16,854 bases of DNA from Paracoccaceae bacterium (lineage in GTDB: Bacteria > Pseudomonadota > Alphaproteobacteria > Rhodobacterales > Rhodobacteraceae), in assembly GCA_024742655.1 (NCBI GenBank), contig JANSYB010000003.1, forward strand, positions 1 to 16,854, in the 5' to 3' direction. Positions 8,380 through 15,059 of the stretch are shown in pieces (position 1 is the first letter of the stretch; each line of letters starts with the position of its first letter). The notes below the pieces were generated by a model. That model saw only the letters and a program-made list of their open reading frames with translations, did not search any database and had not been told where the DNA came from. A program made the position numbers and the translations under genes.

Positions 8380-8501
8380 CCGCGATCATACATGCGCGTG
8401 CGGCCCGCTCTGGCCAGAATTCTACCGGCGACGGATCTGCCGGATCGGGTTTGCCGACGTGCTATCGAAACACAGAGAACCCGAACAAAGGTCTGAAAAT
8501 C

Positions 8502-8765
8502 ATGGCAAATACGCCCCAGTCCAAGAAGCGCGCCCGCCAGAACGAGGCACGTTTTGCAGTCAACAAAGCCCGCCGCTCGCGGATTCGTACGTTCCTTCGC
8601 AAAGTCGAAGAGGCAATTGCCTCCGGCGACAAGGAGGCGGCACAGACCGCATTGCGTGCCGCTCAACCCGAACTGATGCGTGGTGTGACCAAAGGCGTCT
8701 TTCACAAGAATACGGCATCTCGCAAATTGTCGCGTCTGTCCGCCCGTGTGAAGGCGCTCGGCTGA
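8502..8765 (+). CDS. rpsT: 30S ribosomal protein S20
   Basis: An 87-residue basic protein beginning [15 protein letters not shown], the typical S20 start, and ending [11 protein letters not shown]20 binds 16S rRNA early in 30S assembly. The middle ([14 protein letters not shown]) and the [16 protein letters not shown] segment are the conserved helical parts. The frame is open upstream to 8334, but the ATG at 8502 is the family start and has AAAGG about 10 bases upstream. A strong intrinsic terminator follows 26 bases after the stop codon, so the gene is a single-gene transcript separated from dnaA. In E. coli S20 represses its own translation; nothing here proves that. Confidence 0.97.
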   Translation: MANTPQSKKRARQNEARFAVNKARRSRIRTFLRKVEEAIASGDKEAAQTALRAAQPELMRGVTKGVFHKNTASRKLSRLSARVKALG

Positions 8766-8790
8766 TCTTATCAGTCTAAGGTATTGATCG

Positions 8791-8822
8791 GAAAAGGCAC
8801 CCGCCTCGGGGTGCCTTTTTTC
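8791..8822 (+). terminator. Intrinsic terminator after rpsT
   Basis: A-rich stem AAAAGGCACCC (8792-8802) pairs with GGGTGCCTTTT (8809-8819) around the 6-base loop GCCTCG, followed by a T run ending at 8821. It is a textbook rho-independent terminator. It also has a T-rich side on the minus strand (TTTTCC), so it could work in both directions, although no minus-strand gene feeds into it. Confidence 0.92.
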
Positions 8823-9007
8823 TATTGCGGTGCAGCAAAATTCAACGGCAGATTCTTTTCGCGCAAAGCTGCTGTCAAGCGCGAAGATAAGTTGAACGGA
8901 CATGTTGCGAGTTGCTAGTTTGCTTATGCGATTCACGCTTGGGGGGACAGGCGTACGGGTTTGGAACAACACCAAGTCGGTGTGTGACCAGATATCGTAC
9001 GGCAGTT

Positions 9008-9023
9008 CTGATCTGAGGATCAG
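9008..9023. promoter_or_regulatory. Perfect inverted repeat upstream of dnaA
   Basis: CTGATC (9008-9013) and GATCAG (9018-9023) are exact reverse complements around the loop TGAG. The first eight bases, CTGATCTG, recur at 9144-9151, where they again form a dyad (CTGATC-T-GGTCAG). The repetition suggests a shared binding site or RNA structure; no factor is identified. Confidence 0.35.
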
Positions 9024-9078
9024 GCTTTGTCCGGCAGGTTGACGCAACTCTGGTCGAGCCGACCGATGCGAATTGTGG

Positions 9079-9096
9079 GGACAGTGACACTGGTCC
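9079..9096. promoter_or_regulatory. Operator-like imperfect palindrome upstream of dnaA
   Basis: The sequence GGACAGTGACACTGGTCC is symmetric around A9087: AGTG/CACT inside and GGAC/GTCC outside, with one extra G on the right arm. It lies about 170 bases upstream of the dnaA start. The form fits a dimeric regulator site, but no regulator can be named from the sequence. Confidence 0.35.
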
Positions 9097-9265
9097 GGCT
9101 CTAGTCAACGTTGCAAAAGCCCTGGAAGGGGAACTCTCGCCTGCTGATCTGGTCAGCCGGACAGAGAAGTTTTTCCTTACTCTAGCCAGTGGGTCAAATG
9201 GTTTGGGCTGCCGTAGAATACGGTGGTCTGTAAGGTGGACAAAGCCAGTGGCGGAACGGGGAAGC

Positions 9266-10624
9266 ATGACGCAAGATCAATGGGGCCAGATCAAACAGGA
9301 CCTTCTGAAAACTGTTGGCAAAAACAATTACACGAACTGGATAGAACCACTCGAACTCTGCGGGATAGCGGATGACACGGCGACCTTCTCGGTTCCCACC
9401 AGTTTTCTCGGTAATTATGTATCGCAGAACTTTGGTGACCTGATCCTCTACAAAGTGTCCGGTCTGGCCCCGACCATTCGCCGCATCGATTTTCAGGTTG
9501 CCGCGAATTCCACGATCAAACCGTCGGCGCAGACGCGACCCACCGCCGCCCCGGCCCGACCGAAGCAGGCCACCGACACTGTCCTGACATCGGCGCCCCT
9601 GGATGATCGGTTTACCTTCGACAGCTTCGTGGTGGGCAAGCCGAACGAACTGGCCCATGCCGCGGCCAAGCGTGTCGCCGAAGGCGGGCCGGTGACGTTC
9701 AACCCGCTTTTTCTGTATGGCGGTGTCGGGCTTGGCAAAACGCACCTGATGCACGCAATCGCATGGGAGCTGCAATCCCGCGGTCCGGCCCTGAATGTCG
9801 TCTACCTGTCGGCAGAACAGTTCATGTACCGGTTCGTACAGGCCTTGCGGGACCGCCGTATGATGGACTTCAAGGAGATGTTCCGGTCCGTTGACGTCCT
9901 GATGGTCGACGATGTGCAATTCATCGCCGGCAAGGACAGCACCCAGGAAGAGTTCTTTCATACTTTCAACGCCCTGGTGGATCAGAACAAGCAGATCATC
10001 ATCTCTGCCGATCGTGCCCCGGGCGAAATCGAGAATCTCGAAGAGCGGATCAAATCGCGTCTTCAGTGCGGCCTTGTCGTGGACCTGCACCCGACGGATT
10101 ACGAATTGCGCCTCGGCATTCTGCAATCGAAGGTCGATGTCTTCGCCAATCAGTATCCGGGCCTGCAGATCAACGATGGTGTCCTGGAGTTCCTGGCACA
10201 TCGCATTTCATCGAACGTGCGTGTTCTGGAAGGCGCGCTGACCCGGCTTTACGCTTTCGCTTCGCTGGTCGGGCATGAAATCTCCCTGGAACTGGCGCAG
10301 GATTGCCTGGCCGATATTCTGCGCGCCTCCGAGCGCAAGGTGTCGATCGAGGAGATTCAGCGGCAGGTCTCCGAGCATTACAATATCCGCCTCAGTGACA
10401 TGATCGGGCCAAAGCGTGTCCGAAGCTTCGCGCGTCCCCGGCAGGTCGCAATGTATCTGTGCAAGCAGATGACAAGCCGCTCGCTGCCCGAGATCGGCCG
10501 GCGCTTTGGTGGAAGGGATCATACAACGGTCATGCATGGTGTGCGCCGCATCGAGGAGTTGCGCAATCAGGATGATCAGATCGCAGAGGATATCGAGATT
10601 CTGCGGCGCACCTTGCAAGGCTGA
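9266..10624 (+). CDS. dnaA: DnaA, chromosomal replication initiator protein
   Basis: A 452-residue AAA+ initiator that binds DnaA boxes and opens the origin. Domain I (about 1-80) carries the WIEPLEL segment. Domain II is a short Pro/Ala/Thr-rich linker (about 82-112). Domain III has Walker A GGVGLGKT (152-159), Walker B LMVDDVQF (212-219), the sensor-I area IIISADR (244-250) and LEERIKSRL (258-266) with the arginine-finger region. Domain IV ends with the DNA-binding signature GRDHTTVMHG (416-425). I chose the ATG at 9266: it has GGGGAA just upstream and gives the family start (MTQDQWGQIK); the 21 codons open further upstream look non-coding. The gene is preceded by a dyad-rich region and followed by dnaN after 128 bp. 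Confidence 0.98.
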   Translation: MTQDQWGQIKQDLLKTVGKNNYTNWIEPLELCGIADDTATFSVPTSFLGNYVSQNFGDLILYKVSGLAPTIRRIDFQVAANSTIKPSAQTRPTAAPARPKQATDTVLTSAPLDDRFTFDSFVVGKPNELAHAAAKRVAEGGPVTFNPLFLYGGVGLGKTHLMHAIAWELQSRGPALNVVYLSAEQFMYRFVQALRDRRMMDFKEMFRSVDVLMVDDVQFIAGKDSTQEEFFHTFNALVDQNKQIIISADRAPGEIENLEERIKSRLQCGLVVDLHPTDYELRLGILQSKVDVFANQYPGLQINDGVLEFLAHRISSNVRVLEGALTRLYAFASLVGHEISLELAQDCLADILRASERKVSIEEIQRQVSEHYNIRLSDMIGPKRVRSFARPRQVAMYLCKQMTSRSLPEIGRRFGGRDHTTVMHGVRRIEELRNQDDQIAEDIEILRRTLQG

Positions 10625-10678
10625 GCAATCTCTCTTCCTGTATCACGGAAGGGCCGGCCCCTGGTGGCAACAAAAGGC

Positions 10679-10706
10679 TTGAGCCTAAGGCGGAGTTTGC
10701 TACCTT
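10679..10706 (+). promoter_or_regulatory. Candidate promoter for dnaN
   Basis: TTGAGC (10679-10684) and TACCTT (10701-10706) are separated by 16 bases, with TGC directly before the -10, an extended -10 feature. The -35 matches 4 of 6, the -10 only 3 of 6. A start near 10713 would place a 6-bp hairpin (10717-10733) at the very 5' end of the dnaN mRNA. Co-transcription from dnaA is also possible because no T-tailed terminator is seen between them. Confidence 0.33.
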
Positions 10707-10716
10707 GCGCTTCCCG

Positions 10717-10733
10717 GTGTCCATCAGGGACAC
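10717..10733 (+). promoter_or_regulatory. Hairpin in the dnaN leader
   Basis: GTGTCC (10717-10722) pairs perfectly with GGACAC (10728-10733) around the loop ATCAG. It ends 6 bases before the AGGGAG ribosome binding site of dnaN. It has no T-tract, so it is more likely an mRNA leader structure than a terminator. Function is inferred. Confidence 0.35.
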
Positions 10734-10752
10734 GAATGCAGGGAGCCCGGGC

Positions 10753-11871
10753 ATGAAACTCAGCATCGAACGTGGCACGCTTCTCAAGGCGGTCTCGCAG
10801 GCCCAATCCGTGGTCGAACGGCGCAATACGATCCCGATCCTCGCCAATGTACTTATCGAGGCCGAGGGTGACAGTGTTCATTTTCGCGCCACCGATCTCG
10901 ACATAGAGGTCGTGGACAAGGCCACGGCCCAGGTCGAACGTGCAGGGGCCACGACAGTATCCGCCGTGACCTTGCATGAAATCGTGCGCAAACTGCCCGA
11001 CGGGGCGCTTGTGACATTGACCGACGATGGCGCGTCGGGGCGCCTGACGGTCGAGGCGGGGCGCTCGAACTTCTCGCTGGCGACGCTGCCCAAGGAAGAT
11101 TTCCCGGTGATGGCGTCCTCGGAATATGCCTGCAACTTCACTGCCAAGGCACCTGATCTGCGCCGTCTTTTCGACAAATCCAAGTTCGCGATCTCGACAG
11201 AGGAAACCCGCTACTACCTCAACGGAGTCTATATGCATGTCTCCGATTCTGACGGTGGCAAGGTGTTGCGATGTGTGGCCACGGACGGGCATCGGCTTGC
11301 CCGGATCGACGCCGAATTGCCCGAGGGCGCAGCCGATATGCCCGGCGTTATCGTGCCGCGCAAGACCGTGGGAGAGTTGCGCAAGCTTTTGGAGGATGAC
11401 GAGGCGAAAATCGCGGTTTCAGTGTCTGAAACCAAGATCCGGTTCGCAACGCCGGATATCACCCTGACGTCGAAAGTGATCGATGGAACCTTCCCCGATT
11501 ACACCCGGGTTATTCCGCAGGGCAACACCCGCAAGATGGAGGTCGACGCCTCAGAATTCGCGCGGGCCGTGGACCGGGTGGCAACCGTCAGTTCGGAACG
11601 TTCGCGGGCGGTCAAACTTGCGCTCGACGAGGATCGTCTGGTGCTGTCCGTCAATGCCCCTGACAGCGGTGCGGCCGAGGAGGAATTGGCCGTGGCCTAT
11701 GGCGATGAACATCTCGAGATCGGCTTCAACGCCAAATACCTGCTGGAAATCGCCAGCCAGGTCGATCGCGAGAATGCAGTTTTCCTGTTCAATTCCGCTG
11801 GTGACCCGACGCTGATGCGCGAGGGCAACGACACGTCCGCGGTCTATGTCGTCATGCCCATGCGGGTGTGA
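10753..11871 (+). CDS. dnaN: DnaN, DNA polymerase III beta sliding clamp
   Basis: A 372-residue beta clamp, the usual family length, which encircles DNA and tethers Pol III and other partners. Three clamp domains are expected at about 1-120, 125-250 and 255-372. Recognisable stretches are MKLSIERGTLLKA, RRNTIPILANVL (24-35), TDLDIEV, EETRYYLNGVYMH, VATDGHRLARIDAELP, DGTFPDYTRVIP and the C-terminal YVVMPMRV, which forms part of the partner-binding pocket. I chose the ATG at 10753 because it gives the canonical N-terminus and has AGGGAG about 7 bases upstream; the frame opens slightly earlier without family sequence. It lies between dnaA and recF in the classic order and is followed by a hairpin cluster. 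Confidence 0.98.
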   Translation: MKLSIERGTLLKAVSQAQSVVERRNTIPILANVLIEAEGDSVHFRATDLDIEVVDKATAQVERAGATTVSAVTLHEIVRKLPDGALVTLTDDGASGRLTVEAGRSNFSLATLPKEDFPVMASSEYACNFTAKAPDLRRLFDKSKFAISTEETRYYLNGVYMHVSDSDGGKVLRCVATDGHRLARIDAELPEGAADMPGVIVPRKTVGELRKLLEDDEAKIAVSVSETKIRFATPDITLTSKVIDGTFPDYTRVIPQGNTRKMEVDASEFARAVDRVATVSSERSRAVKLALDEDRLVLSVNAPDSGAAEEELAVAYGDEHLEIGFNAKYLLEIASQVDRENAVFLFNSAGDPTLMREGNDTSAVYVVMPMRV

Positions 11872-11878
11872 CGGCGCC

Positions 11879-11944
11879 CCGGAATTTGCGAAAATTCCGG
11901 TCCAGAAAATGCGCATTTTCTGGACAGTTTTCTGTGCAGAAAAC
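11879..11944. repeat. Three consecutive perfect hairpins between dnaN and recF
   Basis: Hairpin 1: CCGGAATTT (11879-11887) with AAATTCCGG (11892-11900), loop GCGA. Hairpin 2: a 24-base perfect palindrome, TCCAGAAAATGC followed by GCATTTTCTGGA (11901-11924). Hairpin 3: GTTTTCTG (11927-11934) with CAGAAAAC (11937-11944) around TG. They are contiguous (no gap between 1 and 2, two bases between 2 and 3) and fill most of the 85-bp intergenic gap. CAGAAAA or its complement occurs four times in hairpins 2 and 3. There is no T-tract after any of them, and the recF ribosome binding site follows directly. It could be a REP-like intergenic repeat, an mRNA processing or stabilising structure, or an attenuator. 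Confidence 0.85.
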
Positions 11945-11956
11945 GGGGTCTTCTGA

Positions 11957-13057
11957 ATGACGGGTCTGCACCTGACATCTCTCACCCTGTCGCATTTCCG
12001 CTCGCATAAATCGGCGCGGCTTGATCTGGATGCGCGCCCCGTCGCCATCCATGGCCCCAACGGCGCGGGCAAGACCAATATCCTCGAGGCGGTCTCGCTG
12101 TTCTCACCCGGTCGCGGTTTGCGCCGGGCGGCGGCACAGGACATGGCGCGGCGCCCCGAATCCCTTGGCTGGAAGGTGACCGGCATCCTGCACTCCCTGC
12201 ACCAGCTCCACGAGATCGAGATCTGGTCCGAAGAAGGCCAGCCACGCCAGTTGCGTATCGATGGCAAATCCGCCAGCCAGACCGCCCTTGGCCGCATCGC
12301 GCGCGTATTGTGGCTGATCCCGTCCATGGACCGGCTCTGGATCGAGGGGGCCGAGGGACGCCGGCGTTTTCTCGACCGTATGACGCTCAGCTTCACGCCT
12401 GACCATGCCGAGGTGTCGCTGGCCTATGAAAAGGCCATGCGCGAACGCAACCGGCTGCTCAAGGACCAGGTGCGCGACGGGCACTGGTACGTGGCGCTGG
12501 AACGGCAAATGGCCGAGGCAGGCGTGGCGATCCATACCAACCGTCTTGCCGCTCTCGACCAACTCGCCGTCGCCCAGGCCGAGGCCGAAACCGCCTTTCC
12601 CGCAGCCGAGCTGGAGCTGACCATGACCGAAGGCGAAATGCCCGGAACCGCGTCCGATTTCCGAGAGGCCCTGCACGAAAGCCGGTTTCGCGACATTGCC
12701 GCAGGCCGCACCCTTATCGGCCCGCACCGCGCCGATCTCTACGGGGTCTATGCCGCCAAGGGCGTGCCTGCCGCCGATTGTTCCACCGGCGAGCAAAAGG
12801 CGCTGCTGATTTCTCTCATCCTTGCCAATGCCCGGGCGCTGGCCCGAGAATTCGGCGCACCGCCGATCCTGCTTCTGGACGAAGTCGCCGCCCATCTCGA
12901 CGCCACCCGCCGCGCCGCGCTCTACGATGAAATCTGCATACTGGGGGCCCAGGCCTGGATGACCGGCACCGGTGCGGAAATGTTTGCGGAGCTTGGCGAA
13001 CGGGCGCAGGTCGTAGAGGTGACCGAAACCAATGGCACGTCACGCGTGTCGGCCTGA
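11957..13057 (+). CDS. recF: RecF, DNA replication and repair ATPase
   Basis: A 366-residue SMC-like ATPase that helps RecOR load RecA at gaps. Visible: the N-terminal LTLSHFRSH, Walker A GPNGAGKT (33-40) followed by NILEAVSLFSPGRGLR, the family segment WLIPSMDRLWIEGAEGRRRFLDR (about 119-141), GPHRADL (255-261), the ABC signature STGEQKALL (276-284), Walker B ILLLDEV (304-310) and the D-loop AAHLD. The ATG at 11957 is the family start. Its ribosome binding site is a run of four G (11945-11948) directly abutting hairpin 3 of the upstream cluster. It is the last gene of dnaA-dnaN-recF; gyrB, often near in other bacteria, is absent here and recF instead faces a convergent transporter operon. Confidence 0.97.
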   Translation: MTGLHLTSLTLSHFRSHKSARLDLDARPVAIHGPNGAGKTNILEAVSLFSPGRGLRRAAAQDMARRPESLGWKVTGILHSLHQLHEIEIWSEEGQPRQLRIDGKSASQTALGRIARVLWLIPSMDRLWIEGAEGRRRFLDRMTLSFTPDHAEVSLAYEKAMRERNRLLKDQVRDGHWYVALERQMAEAGVAIHTNRLAALDQLAVAQAEAETAFPAAELELTMTEGEMPGTASDFREALHESRFRDIAAGRTLIGPHRADLYGVYAAKGVPAADCSTGEQKALLISLILANARALAREFGAPPILLLDEVAAHLDATRRAALYDEICILGAQAWMTGTGAEMFAELGERAQVVEVTETNGTSRVSA

Positions 13058-13075
13058 GCGCATCAGGCCGGTACG
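13045..13075. terminator. Hairpin formed by the two convergent stop codons of recF and oppF
   Basis: CGGCCTGA (13050-13057) pairs perfectly with TCAGGCCG (13063-13070) around the loop GCGCA. The recF stop TGA (13055-13057) and the complement of the oppF stop (13063-13065) are paired with each other. In the recF direction the stem extends 5 more pairs (13045-13049 with 13071-13075), two being G-T wobbles; in the other direction those two become mismatches. There is no T-tract, so termination efficiency is uncertain. Confidence 0.6.
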
Positions 13076-14067
13076 GTCTCCATCAGTTCTTTCCAGCGGT
13101 GACAAGACACTTCGTGCCCGCTTCCGTCGCCTTCCAGTTCAGGCTCCACGCTCTTGCACTTGTCGATGGCGAAGGGACAGCGGGTATGGAACTTGCAGCC
13201 CGGCGGCTGGTTGGTCGGCGAGGGGATTTCGCCCTCCAGCTTCTGTGCCGCGCCCCGGTCATCGGGGTCCAGCGACGGAATGGCCGAGAACAGTGCCTTG
13301 GTATAGGGGTGACGTGGTGCAGAGAAAAGTTTCCGCGTCGGCGCCGTTTCAACGAGCCGCCCCAGATACATCACCGCGACGTGATCGCAGGTATGGGCCA
13401 CCACCGACAGGTCGTGACTGATGAACATGAAGGTGATGCCCAGGTCGCGCTGTAGTTCTTTCAGCAGGTTCAGGACATCCGCCTGAATCGATACGTCCAA
13501 CGCGGCGACACTTTCATCGGCCACCACGAATTTCGGGTCCGACACCAAGGCCCGCGCGATCGAAATGCGCTGTCTTTGTCCACCGGAAAAGGCGTGCGGG
13601 AACCGGCGCAGATGTTCGAGGTTCAGACGGCATTTCGCGGCGATGGCGCGCACGCGCTCATCGGTTTCGGCGCGGGTCCTGGTCAGGCCCATCACCTCCA
13701 GCGGCTCGGCGATGATGTCGCGCACCGTCATGCGCGGGGACAAGGCCGCGTAAGGGTCCTGAAAGATCAGTTGCGCGCGTTTGCGGTAATCCCTCAGTTC
13801 TTCCTTGGTGATCTTCTCCAGATCGTATTCCACCTCGCCATCGGTGTAATGCGCATTGCCGCCGGTGATCGGCACCGCCTTCAGTAGCGCGCGCCCCAGC
13901 GTCGTCTTGCCTGAGCCGGATTCGCCCACCAAGCCAAAGAAACTGCCCTTCTCGATCTCGACCGAGACATTTTCAACGGCCTTGAGTGTGAACTTGCTGA
14001 AGAGGCCCTTGCCAATCTGGAAGCCGACCGACAGGTGGTCGGCGCGGATCAGGATGTCTTCGCTCAT
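13063..14067 (-). CDS. oppF: Oligopeptide/dipeptide ABC transporter ATP-binding protein (OppF/DppF type)
   Basis: A 334-residue cytoplasmic ATPase of a peptide-type importer. Visible: Walker A GESGSGKT (48-55), Q-loop Gln103 in IFQDPYAALSPRM, signature FSGGQRQRISIARAL (160-174), Walker B with ADE (183-185), H-loop His218 in FISHDL, then the C-terminal oligopeptide-transporter domain with RHPYTKALFSAIP (252-264) and PPGCKFHTRCPFA. Cys 291, 297, 304 and 322 match the conserved four-Cys pattern that binds an Fe-S cluster in some family members. After Walker B the usual E-P is E-S (ESVAALD). The ATG at 14067 overlaps the oppD stop (ATGA) and has GGAGG upstream; an extension to 14148 is open but non-homologous. 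It is the last gene of the operon, converging on recF. The substrate is not deducible; peptides are most likely. Confidence 0.93.
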   Translation of the reverse strand: MSEDILIRADHLSVGFQIGKGLFSKFTLKAVENVSVEIEKGSFFGLVGESGSGKTTLGRALLKAVPITGGNAHYTDGEVEYDLEKITKEELRDYRKRAQLIFQDPYAALSPRMTVRDIIAEPLEVMGLTRTRAETDERVRAIAAKCRLNLEHLRRFPHAFSGGQRQRISIARALVSDPKFVVADESVAALDVSIQADVLNLLKELQRDLGITFMFISHDLSVVAHTCDHVAVMYLGRLVETAPTRKLFSAPRHPYTKALFSAIPSLDPDDRGAAQKLEGEIPSPTNQPPGCKFHTRCPFAIDKCKSVEPELEGDGSGHEVSCHRWKELMETVPA

Positions 14068-15059
14068 TTGCCGGCCTCCGTGTATATGTGGCAGGCGACC
14101 TGATGGTCGGCAGTCACGTGCACTTCGTGCGGCACCTGCGCCTGGCATTGAGGGCCGACAACCTGCGAACAGCGCGTGTTGAACACGCAGCCCGGCGGTC
14201 GTTCCAGCGGCGAGGGGATATCGCCCGGCACTGGCGTCAACGGCGCGTCCAGATCATCCAGCTTCGGCAGCGCGGAAATCAGGCCCTGCGTATAAGGATG
14301 CTTGGGATTGCGGATCACCTCGCGCACTGGCCCTTCCTCGATGAGGCGGCCCAGATACATCACGTTCACCCGGTCACAGGTCTGCGCCACGACGCCCAGG
14401 TCATGGGTGATGAAAACGATGCCCATGTCGAACTCGCTCACGAGGTCCTTCATCAGGTCGATCACCTGCGCCTGAATGGTCACGTCCAGTGCCGTTGTCG
14501 GCTCGTCCGCGATCAGCAGCTTGGGCTTGGTGGACAGGGCCATGGCGATCATCGCCCGCTGCCGCATCCCGCCCGAAAGTTCGAAAGCGTATTGATCGAA
14601 CCGGCGGCCCGCATCCGAGATACCGACACGATCGAGCATCTCGACCGAGATTTCGCGCGCCTGTTTTTTCGACATGTCCGAATGCAGCTGCAACTGTTCG
14701 ACCATCTGTTTGCCGATCGTGATGGCCGGGGCGAAACTGGCCATGGGCTCCTGAAAGATCATGCTGATCGCGCCACCGCGTACGACGTTCAGTTCGCGCG
14801 GTGTGCGCAGTGACAGAACATCGACCTCGCCCGCCTCGGTATGCAGGGTGATCTTCGATCCCGGTGCATAGACGGCGTTCCTGGCATTGAGGTGCATGAG
14901 GGATTTGGCCGTCACCGACTTGCCCGAGCCCGATTCACCGACCAGCCCCATCACCTCGCCCTTGTTCAGCGAAAAGGACACATCCTCGACCGCCGTGATC
15001 AGCCCCTCGTCGGTGTGGAACTGAAGCGTCAGGTTTTCAACATCGATCAGTGCACTCAT
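14064..15059 (-). CDS. oppD: Oligopeptide/dipeptide ABC transporter ATP-binding protein (OppD/DppD type)
   Basis: A 331-residue partner ATPase to OppF. Visible: Walker A GESGSGKS (41-48), Q-loop Gln103 in [11 protein letters not shown], signature [16 protein letters not shown] (160-175), Walker [13 protein letters not shown] (181-192), H-loop His219 in [17 protein letters not shown] and [10 protein letters not shown] in the C-terminal peptide-transporter domain, with four Cys as in Opp[14 protein letters not shown] is the typical D-subunit form, against GGQRQRISIARAL in F, so the two heterodimer partners can be told apart. The ATG overlaps the oppC stop (ATGA, 15056-15059). The ribosome binding site is weak (GGA), consistent with translational coupling. 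Confidence 0.94.
   Translation of the reverse strand: MSALIDVENLTLQFHTDEGLITAVEDVSFSLNKGEVMGLVGESGSGKSVTAKSLMHLNARNAVYAPGSKITLHTEAGEVDVLSLRTPRELNVVRGGAISMIFQEPMASFAPAITIGKQMVEQLQLHSDMSKKQAREISVEMLDRVGISDAGRRFDQYAFELSGGMRQRAMIAMALSTKPKLLIADEPTTALDVTIQAQVIDLMKDLVSEFDMGIVFITHDLGVVAQTCDRVNVMYLGRLIEEGPVREVIRNPKHPYTQGLISALPKLDDLDAPLTPVPGDIPSPLERPPGCVFNTRCSQVVGPQCQAQVPHEVHVTADHQVACHIYTEAGK

Larger units (their letters stand above)
8196..8501. other. Divergent intergenic region between the SHMT-like gene and rpsT
   Basis: 306 bases without a gene. It holds a hairpin over the ribosome binding site of the SHMT-like gene (8204-8220), a promoter candidate for rpsT (8352-8379), a 10-bp palindrome TCTGGCCAGA (8409-8418) and a small hairpin CCGGC/GCCGG (8425-8443) in the predicted rpsT leader. 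I found no good -35/-10 pair for the minus-strand gene and no riboswitch consensus that I recognise. Confidence 0.6.
8823..9265. other. Non-coding region upstream of dnaA, rich in inverted repeats
   Basis: Together with the terminator this makes a 500-base stretch without a gene. I see several short dyads: ACACC/GGTGT (8969-8983), CTGATC/GATCAG (9008-9023), an 18-base imperfect operator-like palindrome (9079-9096), GCTGA/TCAGC (9143-9157) and CCGTA/TACGG (9211-9223). The last one encloses TAGAAT (9214-9219), a plausible dnaA -10 box with no clear -35. I found no TTATNCACA-type DnaA box (the best is GTCCCCACA on the minus strand, 6 of 9) and no TTAA-N7-TTAA CtrA site. Two GATTC sites (8851, 8930) occur, about what chance predicts. 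Confidence 0.6.

Noticed and set aside
8196..8400. ZTP, THF or other riboswitch upstream of the SHMT-like gene
   Set aside because: The leader lacks the conserved blocks of the riboswitch classes I know; only a short hairpin at the ribosome binding site is visible.
8851..8934. Two GATTC (CcrM-type GANTC) sites upstream of dnaA
   Set aside because: Two sites in about 440 bases is what chance predicts for a palindromic 4-base-specified motif.
8823..9265. Chromosomal origin next to dnaA
   Set aside because: No DnaA box cluster and no obvious AT-rich unwinding segment; an oriC call cannot be supported.
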